A stretch of DNA of 5,822 nucleotides from Chitinophagaceae bacterium. GTDB lineage: Bacteria; Bacteroidota; Bacteroidia; Chitinophagales; Chitinophagaceae. This document shows, piece by piece, positions 1-5,822 of the stretch (positions within the stretch are counted from its first letter, which is position 1; every line of letters starts with the position of its first letter). The position numbers and the translations under genes were made by a program. The stretch lies in contig DPFD01000256.1 of assembly GCA_003534175.1 (NCBI GenBank), positions 2,689 through 8,510 of the forward strand, read 5' to 3'. A model generated the notes under the pieces. The model had not been told where the DNA came from. It did not search any database and saw only the letters and a list, made by a program, of their open reading frames with translations.

Positions 1-821
1 CCGTAGCCCGTCTTACAGAAAACGGAGTGTATCTGGACGATGGCAAAGAAGGTATTTTACTGCCCAAACGTTTTGTGCCTGAAAACATTCGTGCAGGCGA
101 TACCGTTCGGGCGTTCATTTATCATGACAGTGAAGGCAGGATTATTGCCACCACCCAAAAACCATACGGTGTGGTGGGAGATATTGTAAAACTGCGGGTT
201 TCCTCGGTTACCCCACAGGGTGCCTTTATGGATTGGGGGTTGATGAAAGACCTGTTTGTTCCCCAATCGCAGCAAATCAGTAAGATGATGCCGAAAGGGG
301 AATACTTCGTAAAAATTTATGTGGATGAACAAACGGGGCGTGTAGCCGCTACTGAAAAAGTAGATTCGTTTTTACAGAACAATGAGCTGACCGTTAAAGA
401 AAACGACCCGGTTTCTCTGCTGGTATACCGGAGAACCGATATTGGATATGTGGTAATCATCAATAACCTTCACACCGGAGTACTGCATTTTAGCGACATT
501 TACCGGAACATCACTGCAGGCGACCGCTTCACCGGGTTCATCAAAAAAATCAGACCGAATAAAACCGGTGATGCCTTTCTGATAGATGTGGCAGCAGGTA
601 CCAAAGGCTATGAACGCACCGATCCTGAATCAGAAAAAATTCTTGAACTGTTGCGTGCACATGACGGCTATCTTCCTTACTACGACAAATCAGACCCGGA
701 AGATATTTATGATTTTTTCGGCATGAGCAAAAAGACTTTCAAAATGGCAGTAGGAAAACTGTACAAGGAAAGAAAAATTACGCTGGAAAAAACGGGCATT
801 AAGCTGGCAGGAGAGAACTAG
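1..821 (+). CDS. cvfB: CvfB-family S1-domain RNA-binding protein, 5' end outside window
   Basis: RNA-binding protein of the CvfB/YitL family, cytoplasmic, built in known members from S1-type OB folds followed by a C-terminal winged helix. In Gram-positive bacteria CvfB affects virulence gene expression; its role in Bacteroidota is poorly defined. The frame is open from base 3 (first full codon GTA) to TAG at 819-821, giving 272 visible residues. It begins VARLTENGVYLDDG, which matches the first strand of the N-terminal S1 domain, so roughly ten residues are missing. The GTG at 27 is an internal valine, not the start. Visible landmarks are LLPKRFVP near residue 27, the second S1 unit with GAFMDWGLMKDLFVP near 73-87, VDEQTGRVAAT near 107, a third S1-like unit with GYVVIINNLHTGVLHFSDIY near 150, and the winged helix (GYLPYYDKSDPEDIYDFFG, then MSKKTFKMAVGKLYKERKI) from about 221. 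The gene converges with the minus-strand genes to its right. Family assignment is secure; the cellular role is inferred. Confidence 0.9.
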   Translation, partial: VARLTENGVYLDDGKEGILLPKRFVPENIRAGDTVRAFIYHDSEGRIIATTQKPYGVVGDIVKLRVSSVTPQGAFMDWGLMKDLFVPQSQQISKMMPKGEYFVKIYVDEQTGRVAATEKVDSFLQNNELTVKENDPVSLLVYRRTDIGYVVIINNLHTGVLHFSDIYRNITAGDRFTGFIKKIRPNKTGDAFLIDVAAGTKGYERTDPESEKILELLRAHDGYLPYYDKSDPEDIYDFFGMSKKTFKMAVGKLYKERKITLEKTGIKLAGEN

Positions 822-952
822 AGGAAACGTTATTTCATCATTACTTCAACTTGTTCATAATTCCCAAGTGAATAGGATGCATGTATGCTTATCTTCCACA
901 ATGGCAATACCTGAACTACCACAATGGGAAACAGTTAACCGTTGAAGGTGCA

Positions 953-1174
953 TCAACCTTGTTCATCCGGATCAGGCTCTGCAGGTGGATGAATCAAATC
1001 ATCCGGATCTTCCATTCCTTTCAGTTCCGGTTCAGGTGGAAAGGCACGAACCATTTCATCCGGGTCGAGCGAAGGCGCATCAGATGGTTCTGAATGGATA
1101 TGATCATCCGGATCAGCCGGCTTGCGGGATGAAGAATCCAGAGGATCAGGCAAAGAAGAATGATTCATTTCCAT
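953..1174 (-). CDS. small acidic, proline-rich hypothetical protein with DPD[D/E] repeats
   Basis: Not recognised as any named family. The predicted protein has 73 residues, of which 21 are Asp/Glu, 15 are Pro and only four are Lys/Arg. It should therefore be very acidic and probably disordered. No signal peptide, membrane segment or cysteine is present. The motif DPD[D/E] occurs four times, at residues 21-24, 37-40, 56-59 and 68-71, twice followed by a short xIH (DPDDHIH, DPDDLIH). The start was set at the ATG at 1174 (MEMNHSS). An in-frame upstream ATG at 1249 would add 25 residues and overlap the 3' end of the upstream TRIC-family gene, and a promoter-like TATCTTTG lies between the two candidate starts, which favours the short form. 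Met3 at 1168 is a possible alternative. The stop is TGA at 953-955. Opposite-strand frames over the same stretch look like antisense shadows. Existence as a real gene is likely but not proven; function is unknown. Confidence 0.55.
   Translation of the reverse strand: MEMNHSSLPDPLDSSSRKPADPDDHIHSEPSDAPSLDPDEMVRAFPPEPELKGMEDPDDLIHPPAEPDPDEQG
963..1114 (-). repeat. four in-frame copies of an 11-bp motif encoding DPD[D/E]
   Basis: The + strand shows TCATCCGGATC at 963-973, 999-1009 and 1104-1114, and a one-mismatch copy (TCATCCGGGTC) at 1056-1066. The intervals are 36, 57 and 48 bp, all multiples of three, so on the minus strand each copy is read in the same frame as Asp-Pro-Asp-Asp/Glu. The in-frame spacing and shared codons suggest a peptide repeat inside the small acidic protein rather than an independent DNA element. 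Confidence 0.6.
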
Positions 1175-1194
1175 GACAAACAATTTTGATAGAA

Positions 1195-1202
1195 CAAAGA
1201 TA
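1195..1202 (-). promoter_or_regulatory. Bacteroidota-type -7 element (TATCTTTG) upstream of the small acidic gene
   Basis: Read on the minus strand, 1202 to 1195 is TATCTTTG, a full match to the TAnnTTTG -7 consensus of the primary sigma factor in Bacteroidota. It lies in the 37-bp gap between the stop of the TRIC-family gene (TAA at 1212-1214) and the ATG at 1174. A start site about 6-7 nt downstream would leave a leader of roughly 14 nt. No TTTG -33 element is visible at the expected distance, so the promoter may be weak or the match may be chance. Confidence 0.45.
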
Positions 1203-1211
1203 CAAAAACGA

Positions 1212-1829
1212 TTACGGATTGCGGTACAGTGAAGGGAGGCGCACATCAAACCTTACCGCCAGCAGGCGGATACAGGTAACCACACAAATACTGATAATAT
1301 CCGCTACCTCGCGAATGAGCGTGGTCTGTAGTAACAACATGTAAACCACTCCTCCTGCAATGCAGGCTGAAGCATAAATCTCCTTCTCGAATATAATCGG
1401 AATTTTATTCAGGGTGATATCGCGCAATATGCCTCCAAAGCAGGCGGTAATGGTACCCATCGCGACACAGGCAGTAGAACTCAAACCATACCGCATAGCA
1501 ATTTGCAATCCGGCAATGGTGAAAAGTCCGAGCCCCAGGGAATCAAACAACAATAAGGTCTTTCGGAAATTGCTTAAATATTTTCTGAAGAGAATGGCTG
1601 CAACAGCACTTGAAAAAACCAGCCACCCGAAGGTTTTATCTGTCAGCCAAAACAGCGGTGTATTACCCAACAGCAAATCCCGAATGGTACCGCCGCCCAT
1701 AGCGGTTACAAAGGCAATGATGAACACACCAAAAATATCCAGACGCTTTTCCATGGCAGCAAACACACCTGAAATACTAAAGGCCATTACGCCCAAGATA
1801 TCAATTACTTCCAGAAAAGTATATTTCAT
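1212..1829 (-). CDS. TRIC/UPF0126-family membrane protein (cation channel or glycine transporter type)
   Basis: Integral inner-membrane protein of the UPF0126 family, related to E. coli YicG and YadS and to prokaryotic TRIC channels. Members have been described as trimeric monovalent-cation channels or predicted as glycine transporters, so the substrate cannot be read from sequence. The 205 residues are the usual length. Hydrophobic stretches near 5-25, 31-51, 64-82, 91-112, 116-138, 149-168 and 172-192 fit seven helices. The hallmark internal duplication is clear. Repeat one has AFSISGVFAAMEKRLDIFG and then GGGTIRD at 45-51; repeat two has GLGLFTIAGLQIAMRYG and then GGILRD at 132-137. These glycine kinks followed by Arg-Asp are the conserved pore motif. 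The start MKYTFLEVIDILG places the first helix immediately, as in relatives. It lies 163 bp downstream of the SUF operon on the same strand and probably has its own promoter, although none was convincing. No glycine-riboswitch-like sequence was recognised upstream. Confidence 0.9.
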   Translation of the reverse strand: MKYTFLEVIDILGVMAFSISGVFAAMEKRLDIFGVFIIAFVTAMGGGTIRDLLLGNTPLFWLTDKTFGWLVFSSAVAAILFRKYLSNFRKTLLLFDSLGLGLFTIAGLQIAMRYGLSSTACVAMGTITACFGGILRDITLNKIPIIFEKEIYASACIAGGVVYMLLLQTTLIREVADIISICVVTCIRLLAVRFDVRLPSLYRNP

Positions 1830-1830
1830 G

Positions 1831-1950
1831 GGTTGAAGTTAGTGTAAATCATATTCAACCGTGAGGCATCATATCGAATAACTCACAGCGGTGGGAATAA
1901 TGATCATTGGGGATTATTCGCATGTCACAAGAAGAATCGACACACTAACT
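1831..1950 (-). other. cluster of inverted repeats in the gap upstream of the TRIC-family gene
   Basis: The 163-bp gap (1830-1992) holds several exact inverted repeats. Pairing arms are 1837-1845 with 1942-1950 (AGTTAGTGT/ACACTAACT, 9 bp), 1831-1837 with 1854-1860 (GGTTGAA/TTCAACC), 1861-1865 with 1882-1886 (GTGAG/CTCAC), and 1895-1901 with 1913-1919 (GAATAAT/ATTATTC). A second copy of the arm at 1875-1881 (CGAATAA) can instead pair with 1914-1920. A 10-bp palindrome AATGATCATT sits at 1899-1908. The 9-bp stem could enclose the GTGAG and GAATAAT hairpins as a three-way junction, while the GGTTGAA hairpin next to the start codon would be mutually exclusive with it. No T-run follows any stem on the minus strand, so an intrinsic terminator is not supported. 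Seven-base matches are expected by chance in a gap this long, so function is unproven. Confidence 0.3.
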
Positions 1951-1992
1951 ATATACCACTACAAACATCCTCACACAATCTCCACTCCTGCA

Positions 1993-2298
1993 TTACATAA
2001 ACCCTAACTCCAGCCGTGCTTCTTCACTCATCATCTCTTTGGTCCAGGGCGGATCAAAAGTGAGTTGTACATGCACATCCTCCACCCCGTCAATCGCTTT
2101 CACCTTATCCTGCACATCCCGGATAATATCTCCGGCTACGGGACACGCAGGAGCTGTCAGGGTCATGGTAATCCAAACCACGTTTCCATCTAACTTCAGC
2201 TCATACACCAGCCCCAATTCCCAGATGTTCACGGGAATTTCCGGATCATACACTTCGTGTAACGCCGCTTCTACCTTATCTCTCAGTGACAATTCCAT
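1993..2298 (-). CDS. MIP18/DUF59-family SUF-associated Fe-S cluster assembly protein (SufT-like)
   Basis: Cytoplasmic protein of the MIP18 (DUF59, FeS_assembly_P) family, of the type routinely encoded at the end of bacterial SUF operons. Relatives such as SufT in Gram-positive bacteria help mature or deliver Fe-S clusters to target proteins. The 101 residues cover one DUF59 domain. Visible motifs are YDPEIPVNIWELGLVYEL at about 17-34, LTAPACPVAG at 47-56 with the conserved cysteine at 52, and the C-terminal signature LTFDPPWTKEMMSEEARLEL at 79-98, typical of the SUF-associated subgroup. Its ATG overlaps the sufE stop by one base (TAATG), which suggests translational coupling and confirms operon membership. 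It is the last gene of the operon; the next gene downstream lies 163 bp away. The family is certain; the exact step, assembly or transfer, is inferred. Confidence 0.93.
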   Translation of the reverse strand: MELSLRDKVEAALHEVYDPEIPVNIWELGLVYELKLDGNVVWITMTLTAPACPVAGDIIRDVQDKVKAIDGVEDVHVQLTFDPPWTKEMMSEEARLELGFM

Positions 2299-2723
2299 TA
2301 TAATTTATTTTGCGCTGCCAGGGCCACAGCATAGAGTTTCATTTGCTTCAACATCGATAACAACCCATTCGCACGAGTGGGTGATAAATGATTCTGCAAT
2401 CCTATTTTTTCAATAAAATAAATCTCTGCTTCCGCAATCTGCTGAGGAGTATGTCCGCTTAAAACCCGAACCAGCAAGGCTACCAGTCCTTTGGTAATCA
2501 GCGCGTCGCTGTCGGCCGTAAACTTCAGCAATCCATCCGAGTAATCTGCGTGTAACCATACCCGTGACTGACAACCTTTAATCAACCGGTCATCCGTTTT
2601 CAGCGATTCATCCATCGATGGCAATTCCTTCCCAAGCTGAATGATGTATTCGTACTTATCCATCCATTCACCCAGCATTTCAAACTCACTGATAATTTCG
2701 TCCTGTATTTCGTTAATCGTCAT
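2298..2723 (-). CDS. sufE: SufE, sulfur acceptor and activator of SufS
   Basis: Accepts persulfide sulfur from SufS on a conserved cysteine and passes it to the SufBCD scaffold, stimulating the desulfurase. The active cysteine is in the loop IKGCQSRVWL. With the start at the ATG at 2723 (MTINEIQDEI) this cysteine is residue 51, the same number as in E. coli SufE, and the protein is 141 residues, a normal length. An in-frame ATG at 2732, directly abutting the sufS stop (TAAATG), would add Met-His-Val and cannot be excluded; neither start has a strong Shine-Dalgarno sequence. Further family features are the N-terminal helix with MLGEWMDKYEYIIQLGKELP, the segment ALITKGLVALLVRVLSGHTP, and the C-terminal FIEKIGLQNHLSPTRANGL. 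The last codon and TAA overlap the next gene by one base. It sits between sufS and the DUF59 gene, as expected for the SufS/SufE pair. Confidence 0.95.
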   Translation of the reverse strand: MTINEIQDEIISEFEMLGEWMDKYEYIIQLGKELPSMDESLKTDDRLIKGCQSRVWLHADYSDGLLKFTADSDALITKGLVALLVRVLSGHTPQQIAEAEIYFIEKIGLQNHLSPTRANGLLSMLKQMKLYAVALAAQNKL

Positions 2724-2732
2724 AACATGCAT

Positions 2733-3980
2733 TTATCCCAACATATCAGCAGCCCTGCGCAATCCACGCACCAGCACATCCACTTCTTCCTTTGTATTGT
2801 ACAAAGCAACAGAAGCACGCACCGTGCCTGGTACATTAAAAATACGCATCAACGGCTCCGCACAATGGTGTCCGGTTCGTACCGCTATTCCCTGCTTATC
2901 TAAAATTTCTCCCACATCAAAAGGATGATGCTGGCCGATTAAAAAGGAAACTACGCCGGCTCTTTTTTCCGGCTCTCCTACGAATCGTAATCCGGGAATG
3001 GATTTCAACGCCTCTATCAGATACGCCAGCAACTCCGTTTCATAACGGTTGATGGCTTCAATACCTACAGACTCTATAAAATCAATAGCTGCTCCCAACC
3101 CTATCACCTCTGCTATCGCCGGAGTACCGGCTTCAAATTTAAACGGTAATTTCTGATACGTGGTTTTTTCGAAAGTAACGGTTTGTATCATTTCGCCACC
3201 TCCCATAAACGGAGGCATGGCATCCAGATATTTTTCTTTTCCGTACAACACGCCTATCCCGGTGGGGCCATACATTTTATGACCGGAGAACACCAAAAAA
3301 TCTACGTCCAGCTGCTGCACATCTACCGGCATGTGCTGTACAGCCTGCGCGGCATCAATCAGCACCGGAATCTCATTCCGATGTGCCAGTTCTATAATCT
3401 TTTCTATGGGGTTCACCGTACCCAGGGCGTTGGATACATAATTCACCGCCACCAGTTTCACCTTATCATCCAGATAGGATTCATAAGCTGCCATATCCAA
3501 ATCACCATTGGGCAGCATCGGAATAATTTTCAGCGACGCACCCCGCTCTTCGGCCATCATTTGCCAGGGCACAATGTTGGCATGATGTTCAATAGATGAA
3601 ATGATAATGTTATCTCCGGGCAACACATATTTCTTCCCAAAACTGGACGCTACCAGGTTAATTGCCGCAGTAGTACCGGAAGTGTAAATAATTTCATGCT
3701 CCTGAGCCGCATTGAGAAAGCGCTGCACTTTTTTTCTCACAGCTTCAAAAGCATCCGTAGCTTTTCCGCTGAGATAGTGTACGCCGCGGTGCACATTGCT
3801 GTTCGTTTCACGATAGTACGTATCCATCGCCTCAATTACCTGCAATGGCTTTTGAGTAGTGGCCCCATTATCGAAGTACACCAGGGGCTTACCGTAAACA
3901 GAGGATTGTAAAATCGGGAACAACTGACGAACCTGAGCGATATTTTTCAGCAGTGGTGTATGCGCTGTTCCGTTTTCCAT
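2733..3980 (-). CDS. sufS: SufS, group II cysteine desulfurase
   Basis: PLP-dependent enzyme that converts L-cysteine to L-alanine and leaves a persulfide on its own active cysteine, supplying sulfur to SufE and so to Fe-S clusters. All key elements are visible in the 415 residues: YFDNGATTQKP at 35-45, NVHRGVHYLSGKATDAFE at 62-79, the PLP-phosphate region YTSGTTAAINLV at 99-110, EHHANIVPWQ at 131-140, the cofactor Asp in LIDAAQAV at 207-214, and the PLP lysine K235 in FSGHKMYGPTG. The catalytic cysteine C373 lies in RTGHHCAEP. The Lys-to-Cys distance of 138 residues equals that of E. coli SufS (K226, C364). The RTGHHCAEP loop is the group II form that relies on SufE. The ATG directly abuts the sufD stop (TAAATG) and the stop abuts an alternative sufE start, so translation is probably coupled. 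The protein is complete, with no missing active residue. Confidence 0.97.
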   Translation of the reverse strand: MENGTAHTPLLKNIAQVRQLFPILQSSVYGKPLVYFDNGATTQKPLQVIEAMDTYYRETNSNVHRGVHYLSGKATDAFEAVRKKVQRFLNAAQEHEIIYTSGTTAAINLVASSFGKKYVLPGDNIIISSIEHHANIVPWQMMAEERGASLKIIPMLPNGDLDMAAYESYLDDKVKLVAVNYVSNALGTVNPIEKIIELAHRNEIPVLIDAAQAVQHMPVDVQQLDVDFLVFSGHKMYGPTGIGVLYGKEKYLDAMPPFMGGGEMIQTVTFEKTTYQKLPFKFEAGTPAIAEVIGLGAAIDFIESVGIEAINRYETELLAYLIEALKSIPGLRFVGEPEKRAGVVSFLIGQHHPFDVGEILDKQGIAVRTGHHCAEPLMRIFNVPGTVRASVALYNTKEEVDVLVRGLRRAADMLG

Positions 3981-5291
3981 TTAATTCAACGCCGGTATGT
4001 TGGCGGTAATTTTTTGATTAATAAATTTCTCCAGCTGCGGGATAGCAATCTTTTCTGTTACATCAAAGGCAAATGCATTCACCAGCATCGCTCGCGCTGA
4101 TTGCTCACTGATGCCGCGGGACTGTAGATAGAACATAGATTCCCTGCTCAGCTGACCTACCGTAGAACCATGACTGCACTTCACATCGTCAGCAAAAATT
4201 TCAAGCTGCGGTTTGGAATTGATGGTTGCTTCATCGCTTAGCAACAGGTTATTGTTTTGCTGAAAGGCATTGGTTTTCTGGGCATCCTGCTGCACAAATA
4301 CTTTACCGTTGAAAACACCCGTAGACTGATCCATGAGCACACCTTTGTACATTTCATTGCTGTTGCAGTGTGGCATTTTGTGATCAACCAGTGAATGGTT
4401 ATCAATCAGCTGGTTGCCACGGCCAAGGTACAAACCATACAAATGCGTTTCTGTTTGCTGTGCATCCAGCGCCACATTCAGGTTGTTGCGGATCAGCGAA
4501 GATCCCGGCAATGAAAAGGTGTAGTTTGAGTACACGCTGTGCTGTTGCTGACTCACATCATTTTGCTGAATCAACTGAGTGTCTTTTTCAGCCATCTGCA
4601 ACAAATAATGCTGCAGGTGCGCATTCTCTTTCAGCACCACTTCGGTTAAACTGTTGGCGAACACTTTCGTTCCAGGAGTAGATACCACCGATTCAATAAC
4701 CGTTGCCTTTGCACCGGTATGCACCACTACCAGATTCCTGGGTTGTACAAATGCCTGCGCATCGCTGTTTAATACCTGCACCAGATGAATCGGTTTTTCC
4801 AGGTTCGCCTGGGCATCAATCTCCAGAAAGAAACCATTGGCAAACAAGGCCGTATTCAACGCTGCAAACGGGGCTTTATCCAACACCGAAACCGAACCGA
4901 AATACTTCAGTAAACCCGCATCTTCCTGCGCTTCAGCCATGGAGCGAACTTTTACATTCGGGGGCAACGCATCATCTACAGATTGCAATGCCCCATTCAC
5001 CAAAACCACCCGGTAACAATCGAGTCCGGGTATGGCCGCCAGCTTCAAATAATCAACGGCAACGGGCGCTACGGGTACAGAGCCGTTGGTACGGAAGTCA
5101 GACTGTAAGTAAGGGGTAACCGCTGTGTATTTCCAATCCTCATGTTTTCGGGTAGGGAATCCCGTTAGTTTGAATAACTCTAAGGCTTTCTTTCTCTTCG
5201 AACGAATGCTTTCATGCTCCGGCTTCAGTTCCAGCTTTGCAAAATCTTTCAGCAATTCGTCGTATATCGGTAATGTTACCTGTGGTGTCAT
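3981..5291 (-). CDS. sufD: SufD, Fe-S cluster assembly scaffold subunit
   Basis: Partner of SufB and SufC in the cytoplasmic SufBC2D complex on which Fe-S clusters are built. SufD is paralogous to SufB and is linked to iron acquisition and to sulfur transfer at the SufB-SufD interface. The 436 residues include an N-terminal helical part with FPTRKHEDWKYTAV at about 45-58, the standard SufD N-terminal motif, followed by the long beta-helix core. The C-terminal region with DDVKCSHGSTVGQLSRESMF at 368-387 contains His374, aligned with the functionally important His360 of E. coli SufD, and the helix LQSRGISEQSARAMLVNAFA at 389-408 is shared by SufB and SufD. Length and motifs favour SufD over SufB, which is larger. 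The ATG at 5291 lies 14 bp after the sufC stop, and the TAA abuts sufS. The order sufC-sufD-sufS supports the call. Confidence 0.95.
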   Translation of the reverse strand: MTPQVTLPIYDELLKDFAKLELKPEHESIRSKRKKALELFKLTGFPTRKHEDWKYTAVTPYLQSDFRTNGSVPVAPVAVDYLKLAAIPGLDCYRVVLVNGALQSVDDALPPNVKVRSMAEAQEDAGLLKYFGSVSVLDKAPFAALNTALFANGFFLEIDAQANLEKPIHLVQVLNSDAQAFVQPRNLVVVHTGAKATVIESVVSTPGTKVFANSLTEVVLKENAHLQHYLLQMAEKDTQLIQQNDVSQQQHSVYSNYTFSLPGSSLIRNNLNVALDAQQTETHLYGLYLGRGNQLIDNHSLVDHKMPHCNSNEMYKGVLMDQSTGVFNGKVFVQQDAQKTNAFQQNNNLLLSDEATINSKPQLEIFADDVKCSHGSTVGQLSRESMFYLQSRGISEQSARAMLVNAFAFDVTEKIAIPQLEKFINQKITANIPALN

Positions 5292-5305
5292 GTGTTGTAT
5301 TCAAT

Positions 5306-5822
5306 TTAAACGGTGGGTGCATGTACTGATTCCTTCAGCCAGTCGTATCCTTTTTCTTCCAGTTCCAGCGCCAGTTCCTTGGTACCGGATTTAATGATCT
5401 TTCCATCAAATAACACGTGTACAAAATCGGGCACTATATAATCCAGCAAGCGCTGATAGTGTGTAATCACAATAAAGGCATTGTCTTTCGAACGCAGGGC
5501 ATTCACCCCATTCGCCACAATGCGCAAGGCATCAATATCCAGTCCGGAATCGGTTTCATCTAAAATGGCCAACCGTGGTTCCAGCATGGCCAGTTGAAAT
5601 ATTTCGTTGCGTTTTTTCTCTCCACCCGAAAAGCCTTCGTTCAGGCAACGGTTCACCAGTTTGGCATCAAACTCCACCAGTTGTTGTTTCTCTTTGCTGA
5701 GCTTCAGGAAAGATTTGGCATCCAGCGGTTCCAGTCCTTTGTATGCCCTGATCTCGTTCATCGCCGTTTTCAGGAAGTTGATGTTGGAAACACCGGGAAT
5801 TTCAACAGGGTACTGAAACGCA
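5306..5822 (-). CDS. sufC: SufC, ABC-type ATPase of Fe-S assembly; N-terminal part outside window
   Basis: ATPase subunit of the SufBC2D complex; ATP binding drives SufC dimerisation and rearranges SufB/SufD during cluster building. It is cytoplasmic and not a transporter despite its ABC fold. The frame remains open to the right edge. The visible 171 residues begin with AFQYPVEIPGVSNINF, which contains the Q-loop, so the Walker A motif and roughly 80 N-terminal residues lie beyond 5822. The Met codon at 5761 is internal. Visible motifs, numbered from the first visible residue, are the ABC signature FSGGEKKRNE at about 64-73, Walker B with catalytic Glu in LAILDETDSGLD at 84-95, and the H-loop histidine in IVITHYQRLLDY at about 121. 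The ETDSGLDIDAL and SGGEKKRNE wording is characteristic of SufC rather than of transporter ATPases. It ends 14 bp before sufD. sufB is expected further upstream, off the window. Confidence 0.96.
   Translation of the reverse strand, partial: AFQYPVEIPGVSNINFLKTAMNEIRAYKGLEPLDAKSFLKLSKEKQQLVEFDAKLVNRCLNEGFSGGEKKRNEIFQLAMLEPRLAILDETDSGLDIDALRIVANGVNALRSKDNAFIVITHYQRLLDYIVPDFVHVLFDGKIIKSGTKELALELEEKGYDWLKESVHAPTV

Noticed and set aside
27..29. GTG at 27 as the start of the cvfB-family gene
   Set aside because: The frame continues to base 3 with residues that fit the first S1 strand of the family, so the gene runs off the left edge.
822..952. Bidirectional terminator between cvfB and the small acidic gene
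   Set aside because: Only weak elements are present: a 5-bp stem (849-853 with 865-869), a repeated CCACAATGG at 896-904 and 919-927, and an imperfect dyad near 929-942. None has a GC-rich stem with a T-run.
881..1176. Two overlapping + strand open frames (70 and 63 codons) in the region after cvfB
   Set aside because: They are antisense to the repeat-bearing minus-strand frame, are rich in Arg/Trp/His or lack any family likeness, and show no promoter or ribosome site. Their open length is explained by the repeated CATCCGG units on the opposite strand.
1830..1992. Glycine riboswitch upstream of the UPF0126/TRIC-family gene
   Set aside because: Some relatives of this family are under glycine riboswitches, but the gap lacks the recognisable glycine aptamer core on the minus strand; only generic inverted repeats are present.
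3183..5394. Several + strand open frames of 70-140 codons opposite sufS, sufD and sufC
   Set aside because: They are antisense shadows of strongly supported SUF genes, with no recognisable domains and compositions typical of reverse-complement coding sequence.
5759..5761. ATG at 5761 as the start of a short ABC ATPase
   Set aside because: The frame continues to the right edge with the SufC Q-loop and following conserved residues, so this Met is internal and the gene is partial.

Overview
The window is an ordinary chromosomal segment from a member of the Bacteroidota, most likely of the Chitinophagaceae/Sphingobacteriia type. That placement is an inference. It rests on the SUF gene order, the look of the proteins, the weakness of Shine-Dalgarno sequences, and one Bacteroidota-type -7 element (TATCTTTG). 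No mobile element, CRISPR array, tRNA or rRNA was seen, and nothing suggests horizontal transfer.

Layout. The left end (1-821, + strand) holds a CvfB-family S1/winged-helix RNA-binding protein that lacks only its first few codons. All other genes are on the minus strand, so they converge on cvfB. From right to left, which is the direction of transcription, they are: the 3' two thirds of sufC (5306 to beyond the right edge), sufD (3981-5291), sufS (2733-3980), sufE (2298-2723) and a MIP18/DUF59-family SUF-associated protein (1993-2298). After a 163-bp gap come a TRIC/UPF0126-family seven-helix membrane protein (1212-1829) and a small acidic, proline-rich hypothetical protein (953-1174).

The five SUF genes form one tightly packed operon, with junctions of 14, 0, 9 (or 0) and -1 bp. 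SufC and SufD belong to the SufBC2D scaffold/ATPase. SufS and SufE mobilise sulfur from cysteine as persulfide. The DUF59 protein acts in assembly or transfer of the finished Fe-S cluster. sufB is expected just beyond the right edge, upstream of sufC.

No undescribed system is evident. The two things most worth a second look are the 73-residue protein with four in-frame DPD[D/E] repeats and its own promoter-like -7 box, and the 163-bp gap upstream of the TRIC-family gene, which holds several nested and mutually exclusive inverted repeats.
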